The notes under the pieces were generated by a model. That model was not told the origin of the DNA. It ran no database searches and saw only the letters and a program-made list of their open reading frames with translations. A program made the translations under genes and the position numbers. DNA of 64,000 nucleotides. Source: Treponema sp. (lineage in GTDB: Bacteria > Spirochaetota > Spirochaetia > Treponematales > Breznakiellaceae). The stretch covers positions 39,174-103,173 of the forward strand of contig WQXI01000005.1 of the NCBI GenBank assembly GCA_009784935.1, written 5' to 3'. This document shows positions 8,129-15,973 of this stretch, one piece after another (the stretch's first letter is position 1; every line of letters begins with the position of its first letter).

Positions 8129-9160
8129 TTATCCTTTTTTTCTTTTAAATAAATTCTTTACAATAATGCTTGTAGAAAGCATAAATATAACCGCCTGCAC
8201 AATATAAGAAACCTCAAAAGTTAAACCGGTATTCTGCATTGCAATCCTTGCGCCTGCGTTTATCCAAGCGACAAAGAAAGCGCATGGCAAGACAGCAGCC
8301 GGAGAAAAAAACGCTATTAACGCGACTGTAAGCCCGCTCCAGCCAAGTCCTGCAGAAAACTCCCTTATGACTGCATGATGCGTTCCAAGTACCAATATGC
8401 CACCCGCTAATCCGTACAACGCTCCGCTAATTGCCATCGATAAAACTGTGTTTCTTTTTGTGTTGATTCCTCCGTATCTAGCGAATAATTCATTAAACCC
8501 TGCTATTCTAAACTCATATCCAATTTTTGTTTTATACAGAAAAAACCATATTAATATAATAAATATTATTGCTATAAATATTCCTGTATTTAAATAAGAC
8601 GGTTTAAAAATAAACGTAAGCTGAATATCTGCTGTAATTTTTTTGGTTGACATCAGCGATGTTTCCGGGTCCAAGTAAGGACCTGTAACAAAATAATTTA
8701 TTATAGGTATCACTGCCAAAGACGCAAGAAATGTAGTAATTAGTTCGTTTGTATTCCATTTTGCTTTTAAATAACCGCTTAAAGCGCAAAGCCCTCCGGA
8801 AAATAATGCCCCCGCTGTCAGCGAAATTACCGCGGCTATTGTACCTGAAAGTTTCCCTGTTACAATGTCAGAAAAAAACAGCGCAGCTGCAGTAGAAATA
8901 AAAGCTCCAAGATATATCTGCCCCTCTCCTCCAAGGTTAAGATTGCCGTTTTTCATTGTGATTATTATTCCTAAAGCTCCGAGTATCAGCGGAACTGCGG
9001 CATTTAACAAGTTTCCAAAACTAAAAGTATTTCTAAAAGGTCCCATAAAGAAAAAGTACATTGTTTTTACAGGTTCATCACTTAGCGCAAATATTAATAA
9101 AATTAAAAGCAAAATCCCTATAGCAGGAACGATAAAAACATTAAAATTAATAGTTCTCAT
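8129..9160 (-). CDS. ABC transporter permease, BMP/nucleoside-sugar type (first subunit)
   Basis: The protein (343 aa) has about nine membrane segments and the BPD_transp_2 signature region TMKNGNLNLGGEGQIYLGAF. The coupling loop IGYEFRIAGFNELFARYGGI is followed by the conserved GALYGLAGGILVLG helix. It overlaps the ATPase gene by 14 bp. Together with the next permease it makes the transmembrane part of a PnrA/BMP-type importer. In T. pallidum such systems are associated with purine nucleosides; here the linked genes point to a carbohydrate. Confidence 0.88.
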   Translation of the reverse strand: MRTINFNVFIVPAIGILLLILLIFALSDEPVKTMYFFFMGPFRNTFSFGNLLNAAVPLILGALGIIITMKNGNLNLGGEGQIYLGAFISTAAALFFSDIVTGKLSGTIAAVISLTAGALFSGGLCALSGYLKAKWNTNELITTFLASLAVIPIINYFVTGPYLDPETSLMSTKKITADIQLTFIFKPSYLNTGIFIAIIFIILIWFFLYKTKIGYEFRIAGFNELFARYGGINTKRNTVLSMAISGALYGLAGGILVLGTHHAVIREFSAGLGWSGLTVALIAFFSPAAVLPCAFFVAWINAGARIAMQNTGLTFEVSYIVQAVIFMLSTSIIVKNLFKRKKG

Positions 9161-10637
9161 ATTTAATGTTCCTTATTTCTTTATCAAGATTATAAAAATT
9201 ACCGTCATTTATAAATTCTTTTTTTATTTTTCCTCTGTGCATTACATATATTTTATCAGCAAGTTTTAAAACTACTTCAAGATCTGTAGAAATTAAAATA
9301 ATCGCAGCTCCATTTTTTCTTAATTTTTCTATTTCTTCCATAATGTAATAAGAAGAAGTAATATCAAGTCCCCAAGTTGGCTCTGATAATACAATATAAT
9401 CCTTGTATTGATTCATTTCTCTTTCTAAAATCAATTTTTGAAGATTACCGCCGGATAATACAGATGCATTTTTATCCAATAGCTTGTCTTTATTCTTATT
9501 TTTTTTAACAGTTTTAAAATAATTATGCCTTATATTAATAATTTTATTTTCTTCTATTGTGGCATTTCCTGCGCTTCCCACTCTTATTCTGTCCGCCGGA
9601 ACATACGAAAGCCCCTGTTTTCTTAACTTTTGAATACTATAATCAGAAATATCGTTATTATAATGATAAATTTTACCGCTGTGAGGTTTAAGAAAACCGC
9701 CGAGAACAGCTTCTATTACTCCAAGGCCGTTTCCTCCTACTCCTGTAAACCCGATAATTTCTCCGGAAGAAACAGAAAAATTAATATTTTCCAGCAGCGG
9801 GCGTTCCTCTCCTTTTCTTATTACTGTAACATCATTAAACGAAATTACAGTTTTCTCTTTCTTTTTAATTTCTGATTGCTCAAATGTACGGTTAAACATT
9901 AAATCGTTTGATTTATTACTGTCTTTATCACCTATCATCATTGCGGCAATTTTTTCTATATCTATTTCTGAATTTTTTGAATCTAAAATACTTATCAGTT
10001 CTCCGTTTTTTAAAACCGCAGCCCTGTCTGCAATCTGTTTAATTTCATTTAATTTATGGGTGATAAATATTATTGATTTTCCTTTTGACACAAGATTTTT
10101 TAATGTATTAAAAAGAGAATTAATTTCGTTTTCTGTTAATATTGACGTTGGCTCGTCAAAGATTAAAATATCAGCGTCATTATATAATATACGGCATATT
10201 TCTACCTGCTGCATTTGTCCGCTTGTTAATTCTTTTAATTTAGAGGTACTTTTAATAGAAAAATTATTTGCTTTTATTATTTTTCCAGCTTCTTCGTCTG
10301 CTTTTTTTTTATCAAAAAACAAATTAAATTTTAACGGCTCTTTTCCCATTACAATATTTTCTGCAGCAGTATATTCAGGAAAAAGCATGAAATGCTGATG
10401 AACCATTCCAATTTTTCCGTTAACAGATACATCTCCGCTGTCTTGTTTTTCTAAAGAGCAGATTATTTTCATTAGCGTGGTTTTTCCCGCGCCGTTTTCG
10501 CCCGCAATACAGAGGATTTCGCCTTTTTTTAAATTTAGACTTATATTATTATTTGCCTTAAAGTCTCTACCGGCGTATTGCTTATTTACGTTTTTTACGT
10601 CAATAACATTTTCACTCATAGAATTATTAGAATTCAT
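9147..10637 (-). CDS. Double-domain ABC ATPase of the BMP-type importer (RbsA-like)
   Basis: Two fused ABC domains in 496 residues energise the permease pair. The first has Walker A GENGAGKTT at about 46-54, a signature written LTSGQMQQ, and Walker B ADILIFDEPTS. The second has a degenerate Walker A (GFTGVGGNGLGVIEAVLG, no GKT), an intact LSGGNLQK signature and a weakened Walker B ending in SEPT. A catalytically poor second domain is normal for the RbsA/YufO class. It overlaps the BMP lipoprotein gene by 11 bp and the next permease by 14 bp. No ribosome site is obvious, consistent with coupled translation. Confidence 0.92.
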   Translation of the reverse strand: MNSNNSMSENVIDVKNVNKQYAGRDFKANNNISLNLKKGEILCIAGENGAGKTTLMKIICSLEKQDSGDVSVNGKIGMVHQHFMLFPEYTAAENIVMGKEPLKFNLFFDKKKADEEAGKIIKANNFSIKSTSKLKELTSGQMQQVEICRILYNDADILIFDEPTSILTENEINSLFNTLKNLVSKGKSIIFITHKLNEIKQIADRAAVLKNGELISILDSKNSEIDIEKIAAMMIGDKDSNKSNDLMFNRTFEQSEIKKKEKTVISFNDVTVIRKGEERPLLENINFSVSSGEIIGFTGVGGNGLGVIEAVLGGFLKPHSGKIYHYNNDISDYSIQKLRKQGLSYVPADRIRVGSAGNATIEENKIINIRHNYFKTVKKNKNKDKLLDKNASVLSGGNLQKLILEREMNQYKDYIVLSEPTWGLDITSSYYIMEEIEKLRKNGAAIILISTDLEVVLKLADKIYVMHRGKIKKEFINDGNFYNLDKEIRNIKYENY

Positions 10638-11619
10638 TTAAAAATTGCTCAAATCTTGTTCTTATATCCAAAGGAAGATTTTGATACGCAGGATCATCTG
10701 TTATAAAACCCAGATAACCGTCACTTATCCCTATTGTACGGTTATAACCATACTGCATTTCTCCTGATAGAATTTCTTCGATTATTTCGAGCATAAGTTT
10801 CTTTTGTTCCATTATTCCGCAGCCGACTATAACTCCGCGCGCGAGATTATATGCATTATTATTATACCATACAATATATGCGCCTCTATCCGCAGCTGTT
10901 CTGATCATTCCTTGAGCAGCGCCTCCTGCAATAGCTGTAAATACATCAACGCCGGAATCAATCATAGCCGATGTAAGTTCTGATGCTTTGCTCGCGTCTA
11001 TCCAATTTCCTACAATACGCATATCAAGTTCTATTTCGTTATCTACGAGCCTTGCGCCTTTTAAAAACCCCGGAACCATTTGATTTGTTAAAAGCGGATA
11101 TTCCTGCGCTGCAATAAAACCAATCCTTTTATGCCTGTTTGCGTTAGGCATATCACTTACTGTAATTAAACCTGCTAAATAACCCAGCAGTAATGATTGT
11201 TCGTATTGATTATAAAAGTAAGTTTTTATCTGAGGGTTACCTTCATAAAAAGCGTCTAAAATAATAAATTTAATATCAGGAAAATGACGCATTGCGTTTT
11301 TGCAGATTTCCGGCAGTGACGGATTAGAGCCTATAACAATATTATATTCTCCTGTTGAGATCATTTCTGTCAATTGCATTTCCCATTCCGCTTGATTAAT
11401 GCCGGCTTCGTATATTTTTATTCTTAAATCCGGATATTTTTGTAATGCGGCATTGGCTCCTTCTGCCATTAATTCATAAGCGGGGCTTCCTGCTATTAAA
11501 CCCGTAACAAAAACAAGGATAGAAACATCATCAGGATTAAACGCGGAGTTATTTTTAGGAACGCATCCAAAGAACAATATTGCCGCTAAAAGTATAACTG
11601 TAATAATTGAATTTTTCAT
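10627..11619 (-). CDS. BMP-family substrate-binding lipoprotein (PnrA-like)
   Basis: The protein (330 aa) starts MKNSIITVILLAAILFFGC, a lipoprotein signal with Cys at 19, so it is tethered to the membrane and presents substrate to the permeases. The periplasmic-binding fold is of the basic membrane protein family, seen in YNIVIGSNPSLPEICKNAM, DIKFIILDAFY, YLAGLI and VDVFTAIAGGAAQGMI. The T. pallidum member of this family binds purine nucleosides. The substrate here cannot be read from sequence. The ATG overlaps the stop of the FGGY kinase gene by 4 bp, placing it firmly in the carbohydrate operon. Confidence 0.9.
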   Translation of the reverse strand: MKNSIITVILLAAILFFGCVPKNNSAFNPDDVSILVFVTGLIAGSPAYELMAEGANAALQKYPDLRIKIYEAGINQAEWEMQLTEMISTGEYNIVIGSNPSLPEICKNAMRHFPDIKFIILDAFYEGNPQIKTYFYNQYEQSLLLGYLAGLITVSDMPNANRHKRIGFIAAQEYPLLTNQMVPGFLKGARLVDNEIELDMRIVGNWIDASKASELTSAMIDSGVDVFTAIAGGAAQGMIRTAADRGAYIVWYNNNAYNLARGVIVGCGIMEQKKLMLEIIEEILSGEMQYGYNRTIGISDGYLGFITDDPAYQNLPLDIRTRFEQFLNEF

Positions 11620-12875
11620 ATTTTTTCCTTTGCTTCTTTATACTCAAAATAACGATTATTGTAAAGGTCTTTTTTAGAATAATCCGGCTCATAACATCTT
11701 TTAATCTTATATAAAGCTGATGAGGCTTCTTTATAAGAAGAATAAATGCCTTTTTTAAATGCTCCTATGATAAATAAACCAAGTAATTCTGCTTCTTTAA
11801 AAGCGCCCTCTATTATTACTTTTTCTGTTATATCTGCCTTAATCTGATTAAAATAACTATAATCAGAAAGACCTCCGCTGACATGAATTTTGTTTGTTTT
11901 TTGCCCCATTTCTTTCATAATGTTTAAAATATCTTTAATTCTAAAACTAATATTTTCTAAAACATTTTTTGCTTCTATATTACTTTGCGCCTGATCAAAA
12001 AAATCATCTATATTTTTTATATTTAAACTTTCTGTCTTTTCCTCTATCATTTTACCGGAAGTTCCTATTATCCCGGATAAATTCCAGTAAGGTTCGATGG
12101 GATGACTGTAAGACATCAGCTTGTCATGCTTTATATAATTTTCTGTACAAAGATTTATACCGTCAGAAGTCCCTGTACGGTTACAAGCTGTTTCGGGTTC
12201 TGTAATTCCGCTGCCCAATATCGAAGCAAAAAAATCAGGTCCTCCGGAAATTACAGGTATATTTTTTTTAAAACCAAAATATTCTGCATTAGACGCTGAT
12301 AACAGCCCAAACTCATCTCCTGGATTAATAAAAGAAGGAAACTTTTCTTTATCTAGTTTTAACTTTTCCAGAACATCATCATTCCAAAACCAGCGGTCAA
12401 ATCCTTTACATGGAAAAACAGTTCTTGCATTCCCTGTCAATTTATATGCAAGATATTCCGGGCACCCTACAAAAAAATCAGTGTTATTATATAGCGATTC
12501 TTCTTCATTTTTTATATATAAGATTTTCGGCAGAAAAAAACCAGCGTCGACATAACCCTGCATTAAATCAGAAACATGTAAATTGTATTTTTCAGCTCGC
12601 CTGTCTGTCCAAAGCCTTGCGTTTTCCTGCGGATTATTTTTTTTAGGTACCGGTACTAGAGTTGGTCCGTTTCCGCTGATAATAATTGCTTCTATTTTTG
12701 AAAGATCCCTGGTTCTCTTACAGCATTCATTAAATGTGTCAATCCATACAGAAGGATCAGTCTCAATATTATTTTTTGCTTTTAAAGGCAGTAATAATAA
12801 TGATAAACGATTCCCGTTATAATCCCAAACTGCGAATTTAAAAGTAGATGTGCCAATATCAATTGTTAAAAGCAT
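11616..12875 (-). CDS. FGGY-family carbohydrate kinase
   Basis: FGGY kinases phosphorylate pentoses, polyols or related sugars at the terminal hydroxyl. The N-terminus LLTIDIGTSTFKFAVWD carries the phosphate-1 motif. RLWTDRRAEKYN and the ISGGPDFFASILGSG region (catalytic Asp) follow. IHVSGGLSDYSYFNQIKADI is the C-terminal FGGY domain adenosine motif, and the C-terminal part resembles xylulokinase. Length is 419 aa, on the short side for the family. The gene sits between a GH5 enzyme and a BMP transporter, so it probably phosphorylates the imported or released sugar. Substrate is not assigned. Confidence 0.85.
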   Translation of the reverse strand: MLLTIDIGTSTFKFAVWDYNGNRLSLLLLPLKAKNNIETDPSVWIDTFNECCKRTRDLSKIEAIIISGNGPTLVPVPKKNNPQENARLWTDRRAEKYNLHVSDLMQGYVDAGFFLPKILYIKNEEESLYNNTDFFVGCPEYLAYKLTGNARTVFPCKGFDRWFWNDDVLEKLKLDKEKFPSFINPGDEFGLLSASNAEYFGFKKNIPVISGGPDFFASILGSGITEPETACNRTGTSDGINLCTENYIKHDKLMSYSHPIEPYWNLSGIIGTSGKMIEEKTESLNIKNIDDFFDQAQSNIEAKNVLENISFRIKDILNIMKEMGQKTNKIHVSGGLSDYSYFNQIKADITEKVIIEGAFKEAELLGLFIIGAFKKGIYSSYKEASSALYKIKRCYEPDYSKKDLYNNRYFEYKEAKEKI

Positions 12876-12883
12876 AGTTTATT

Positions 12884-13969
12884 TTAATATTTTTTAAGCA
12901 CATCCAATACCGGATTATTTATTCTCTCTTTATTTTGGTACTGCACAAGATTTTCATGGAGACTTTCTCCTATTGATATAATCCCAAAATCAAGATTTTT
13001 ATAATTCCAGTAAGAAAAACCGATATTTATTTCTTTTAATACAGACAAAAGATCTTCGTACCAGCGTAATTGCGCATTTAGCTCTACAGGCGTATAAACT
13101 CCAAATTCGTTGCAGATAACAGGAGCATTGTACTTTTTACTAAACTCGCTTACAGGTTCAAACTCTTTTAAAAATCTATCTCTGTCCCATTTTCCCTGCG
13201 ATTGTGTAAAACCGTATTTGCGGATAAATCCATCGCCGTAATCGCAAGGATATGTTCTTTCTTCTCTAATCTCAGGGCTGTTAAGCATCCATGGCGCTTT
13301 TTGATGAGTAAAAAGTAATGGTTCATAAAAATGAACGCTGTAAATAACATTATCGTCATCGAACGGCGTTAAAGAAGAAAACATATTAGGCCAGTTCCAC
13401 ATATTTGATCCTGTAATTATTGTTGAATTTGGAGCATAACGCCTAATCACTTTACAAAGCCTGTCTTTAACCTTATTCCATATTTCCGGCGAAGGAGCTA
13501 CAGGTTCGTTTAAGGTCTCAAAAAGAACATGAGTTTCGTTACTGTATTTTTCTGACAGGTATGTCCATATTTTTTCTGTTTTATTTAAATATGTATCATT
13601 GTCCTCAAATAATTTTTGCACAGGGCTTTTTGTAACTTCAGAAAAATCATGTCCCGGACATTCATGTAAATCTAGAATCATTTTAAGTCCGTTTTTCTTT
13701 GACAATTCTACAGCGCGATCTAAATTAGCAATTCGGTTTTTTACAGGTTCATCATTATCGTCAAAAAACAAATAAGAGTCTACAGGTACTCTTACATGAT
13801 CAAAACCCCATGATTTTACATTTACAAAATCTTTTTCTGTAATAAAAGTCTCCATATGTTTATCAATACCGGGGAAACTATCCGGATCTTTTTCCTGAAT
13901 AGCGTCAATTTGACTGAGCCATCCTCCCATGTTTAATCCGCGCATTCTGATCTTTAAGTTTTGGTTCAT
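12884..13969 (-). CDS. Glycoside hydrolase family 5 enzyme, probably cytoplasmic
   Basis: The 361-residue TIM-barrel protein has the GH5 landmarks. RGLNMGGWLS and DHVRVPVD are near the N-terminus. HECPG is at about 102. The acid/base Glu is in FETLNEPVA (Glu155), SVHFYEP lies in the middle, and the nucleophile Glu is in VICNEFGVYTP (Glu288). There is no signal peptide, so it should act inside the cell on imported oligosaccharides or glycosides as an exo-enzyme rather than as a secreted cellulase. It is the first gene of the GH5-kinase-BMP-ABC operon and has an AAGGAG ribosome site. I could not identify a clear -35/-10 pair in the short gap before it. Confidence 0.88.
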   Translation of the reverse strand: MNQNLKIRMRGLNMGGWLSQIDAIQEKDPDSFPGIDKHMETFITEKDFVNVKSWGFDHVRVPVDSYLFFDDNDEPVKNRIANLDRAVELSKKNGLKMILDLHECPGHDFSEVTKSPVQKLFEDNDTYLNKTEKIWTYLSEKYSNETHVLFETLNEPVAPSPEIWNKVKDRLCKVIRRYAPNSTIITGSNMWNWPNMFSSLTPFDDDNVIYSVHFYEPLLFTHQKAPWMLNSPEIREERTYPCDYGDGFIRKYGFTQSQGKWDRDRFLKEFEPVSEFSKKYNAPVICNEFGVYTPVELNAQLRWYEDLLSVLKEINIGFSYWNYKNLDFGIISIGESLHENLVQYQNKERINNPVLDVLKKY

Positions 13970-13993
13970 GTTTTTCTCCTTTTATTTACTATA

Positions 13994-14659
13994 CTATATT
14001 TTTTTAAAGTATAATTCCCTAATTACATGTTTTTTTAAGAGTCCTTTGTTCTCGAATCTTGTTTTTGGCCTCCAATCTATAGACTCAGCAAAGCCATTAT
14101 AATAGTTTTTAATTTCTGCTGTATTTTCAAGTTCTTCCAGCGCGTATAGGGCATATTCTTCCCAGTCAGTAACCATGTAAATATAACCGTCTTTTTTAAG
14201 TTTTTGAGCAAGTGTTTGCGTAAACGGACGTTTTACAAGGCGGCGTTTATGATGTCTTTTTTTTGGCCAAGGATCCGGGAAAAATATATGAATCGCTTCT
14301 AAAGAACCGCGGGGTATCATCTTATCCAAAACAAAAACCGCATCGTGCTCAATAATTCTTATATTTATAAGACCCCGCTTTTCTATCTCCCATAAAAGTC
14401 TTCCTATTCCCGGTTTGTGAACTTCTATTCCAAGATAATTCTTATCTGGGTTTGCCTGCGCAATTTCTGCTGTCGCTAATCCGGAACCAAAACCTATTTC
14501 CAGTGTCACATTTTTATTTTTTAAATTGTCGTTATAAACACTTTCAAAATCAAGTTCTTCTTCTTTATAAGGAATCAAATATTTTTCTGAGAGAGATTCA
14601 TATGCTTTTTTTTGGGCATCTGTAAAACGCCCTTTTCTTATAACATAACTTTTATGCAT
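13994..14659 (-). CDS. trmB: tRNA (guanine-N7-)-methyltransferase TrmB
   Basis: TrmB methylates G46 in the tRNA variable loop using S-adenosylmethionine. The SAM site is VTLEIGFGSGLATAEIA. The conserved IHIFFPDPWPKKRHHKRRL block and the C-terminal TDWEEYA motif are complete. I place the start at the internal Met (MHKSYVIRKGRF), which overlaps the upstream lipoprotein stop as TAATG. The longer frame to 14695 would run into that gene. The product is about 221 aa, normal for the family. Confidence 0.94.
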   Translation of the reverse strand: MHKSYVIRKGRFTDAQKKAYESLSEKYLIPYKEEELDFESVYNDNLKNKNVTLEIGFGSGLATAEIAQANPDKNYLGIEVHKPGIGRLLWEIEKRGLINIRIIEHDAVFVLDKMIPRGSLEAIHIFFPDPWPKKRHHKRRLVKRPFTQTLAQKLKKDGYIYMVTDWEEYALYALEELENTAEIKNYYNGFAESIDWRPKTRFENKGLLKKHVIRELYFKKI

Positions 14660-15312
14660 TAGTTTACAGGAACCGCGTTTGTAAAAGCGCTGCAAAAATT
14701 GGCTTCATCTTCTGCCCAAAGCGCCGCTGTTATTGCATTAGACGGCAAGTCCGCTTGAGACAGGCTGCCGGATAATGATTCTAGTTCTGCCGATCTTATA
14801 AAGTCTCCGTTACTGTCATAGTAAACCAAACGATTTACCGGCCAGGCGGATCTTACAGAGTATGTGTTATTTACAATAATGAGCTCCGGAAACGGAAAGC
14901 GGACAACTCCGTCAAAAGTAAATGTACGCTGGGAACTTTCGCCGCCTTTGTTATAGAGCACAGCGCGGTATAAACCCCTTGGAAGGTTTCCTGTACTTGC
15001 AGCGATACTGCGTGTTCCAATCCAGTCCTTGCCGTCGTGAACTGTATGAATCCATTCATCGCTTTTAATATGCCATCTTAGCTGTTCAATGTCATGAAAA
15101 AGGTATATCTCATCCAAATTTTCAATTCCGTCTTCATCATCCGGCATAATAAAAAATGAGAATCTTTCTCTTAGTCCGTCTTCTTCGTTATATATAACCA
15201 ATTTAAGGAAACCAAAAACAATTTCCGGCTCTGATCTTGAACATCCTGCCGAAAAAAGTATTATTATTGTAACCACCGAGATTAAAAGCAGTTTTTCAAT
15301 TTTTTTTCTCAT
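14659..15312 (-). CDS. Hypothetical lipoprotein (217 aa)
   Basis: MRKKIEKLLLISVVTIIILFSAGC is a lipoprotein signal with Cys at 24. The mature part is beta-rich with acidic stretches (MPDDEDGIENLDEIYLF) and two short cysteine-free Ig-like segments. No known motif is recognised. It is coupled to trmB by a TAATG overlap and diverges from rdgB across only 25-52 bp, so a compact bidirectional promoter region must lie there. Likely a conserved treponemal envelope lipoprotein; function unknown. Confidence 0.72.
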   Translation of the reverse strand: MRKKIEKLLLISVVTIIILFSAGCSRSEPEIVFGFLKLVIYNEEDGLRERFSFFIMPDDEDGIENLDEIYLFHDIEQLRWHIKSDEWIHTVHDGKDWIGTRSIAASTGNLPRGLYRAVLYNKGGESSQRTFTFDGVVRFPFPELIIVNNTYSVRSAWPVNRLVYYDSNGDFIRSAELESLSGSLSQADLPSNAITAALWAEDEANFCSAFTNAVPVN

Positions 15313-15364
15313 AAATACTATTTAAGTATAGATTGAAATGAAGAATTTGTCTACAATGCTATGT

Positions 15365-15973
15365 ATGAATATTTGGTTTGCTACGAATAATAAACATAAA
15401 AAAACAGAACTTGAGGCTGTTTTGGGAACAAAGCTTAAAATCCCGTCAGAAGAAGGCCTTGAATTTAATCCTATAGAATCAGGCTCTCAATTTTATGAAA
15501 ATACTCTTATAAAGGCCTCTGCATTATATGAACTTTTAAAAATTAAAGAACCTGTTATAGCTGATGATTCCGGTTTGTGCGTAGACGCGCTTGACGGAAG
15601 GCCGGGTGTTCATTCAGCCTATTACGGCTATACAGAAAATAAAAAATTATCAAGCCATGAACAAAATCTTTTACTTTTGGAAGAACTAGGAGATTCAAAG
15701 AATAGAAAAGCCCGTTTTATTTGTTCAATGGTATTATATTTCGGCAGCGGCAGATTTTATATTGTTCAGGAAAAAATGGAAGGCGAAATTACACGTAAAG
15801 ACGGAATAAAAGGTGACGGCGGTTTCGGCTACGATCCGGTTTTTTTTCTGCCGGAGTACAATAAAACTCTAGCGCAGCTTTCCGAAGAAGAAAAAAACGC
15901 TGTAAGTCACCGGGGGAAAGCCGGCAGATTAATTGCAGATTATTTATCGATAATTCACAATGGCAAAAATTAA
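15365..15973 (+). CDS. rdgB: dITP/XTP pyrophosphatase (RdgB/HAM1 family)
   Basis: The enzyme removes non-canonical purine nucleoside triphosphates (dITP, XTP) from the pool. The start MNIWFATNNKHKKTELEAVL fits the family N-terminus (FATxNxxKxxE). An upstream in-frame ATG at 15338 is possible but adds residues not found in the family. ADDSGLCVDAL and GDGGFGYDPVFF are the active-site signatures, and AVSHRGKA is the C-terminal motif. No good Shine-Dalgarno precedes either ATG. It overlaps the helicase gene by 14 bp. Confidence 0.93.
   Translation: MNIWFATNNKHKKTELEAVLGTKLKIPSEEGLEFNPIESGSQFYENTLIKASALYELLKIKEPVIADDSGLCVDALDGRPGVHSAYYGYTENKKLSSHEQNLLLLEELGDSKNRKARFICSMVLYFGSGRFYIVQEKMEGEITRKDGIKGDGGFGYDPVFFLPEYNKTLAQLSEEEKNAVSHRGKAGRLIADYLSIIHNGKN

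Noticed and set aside
15313..15364. Promoter TTGAAA...TACAAT before rdgB
   Set aside because: The spacer is only 13 bp, too short for a sigma70 site.
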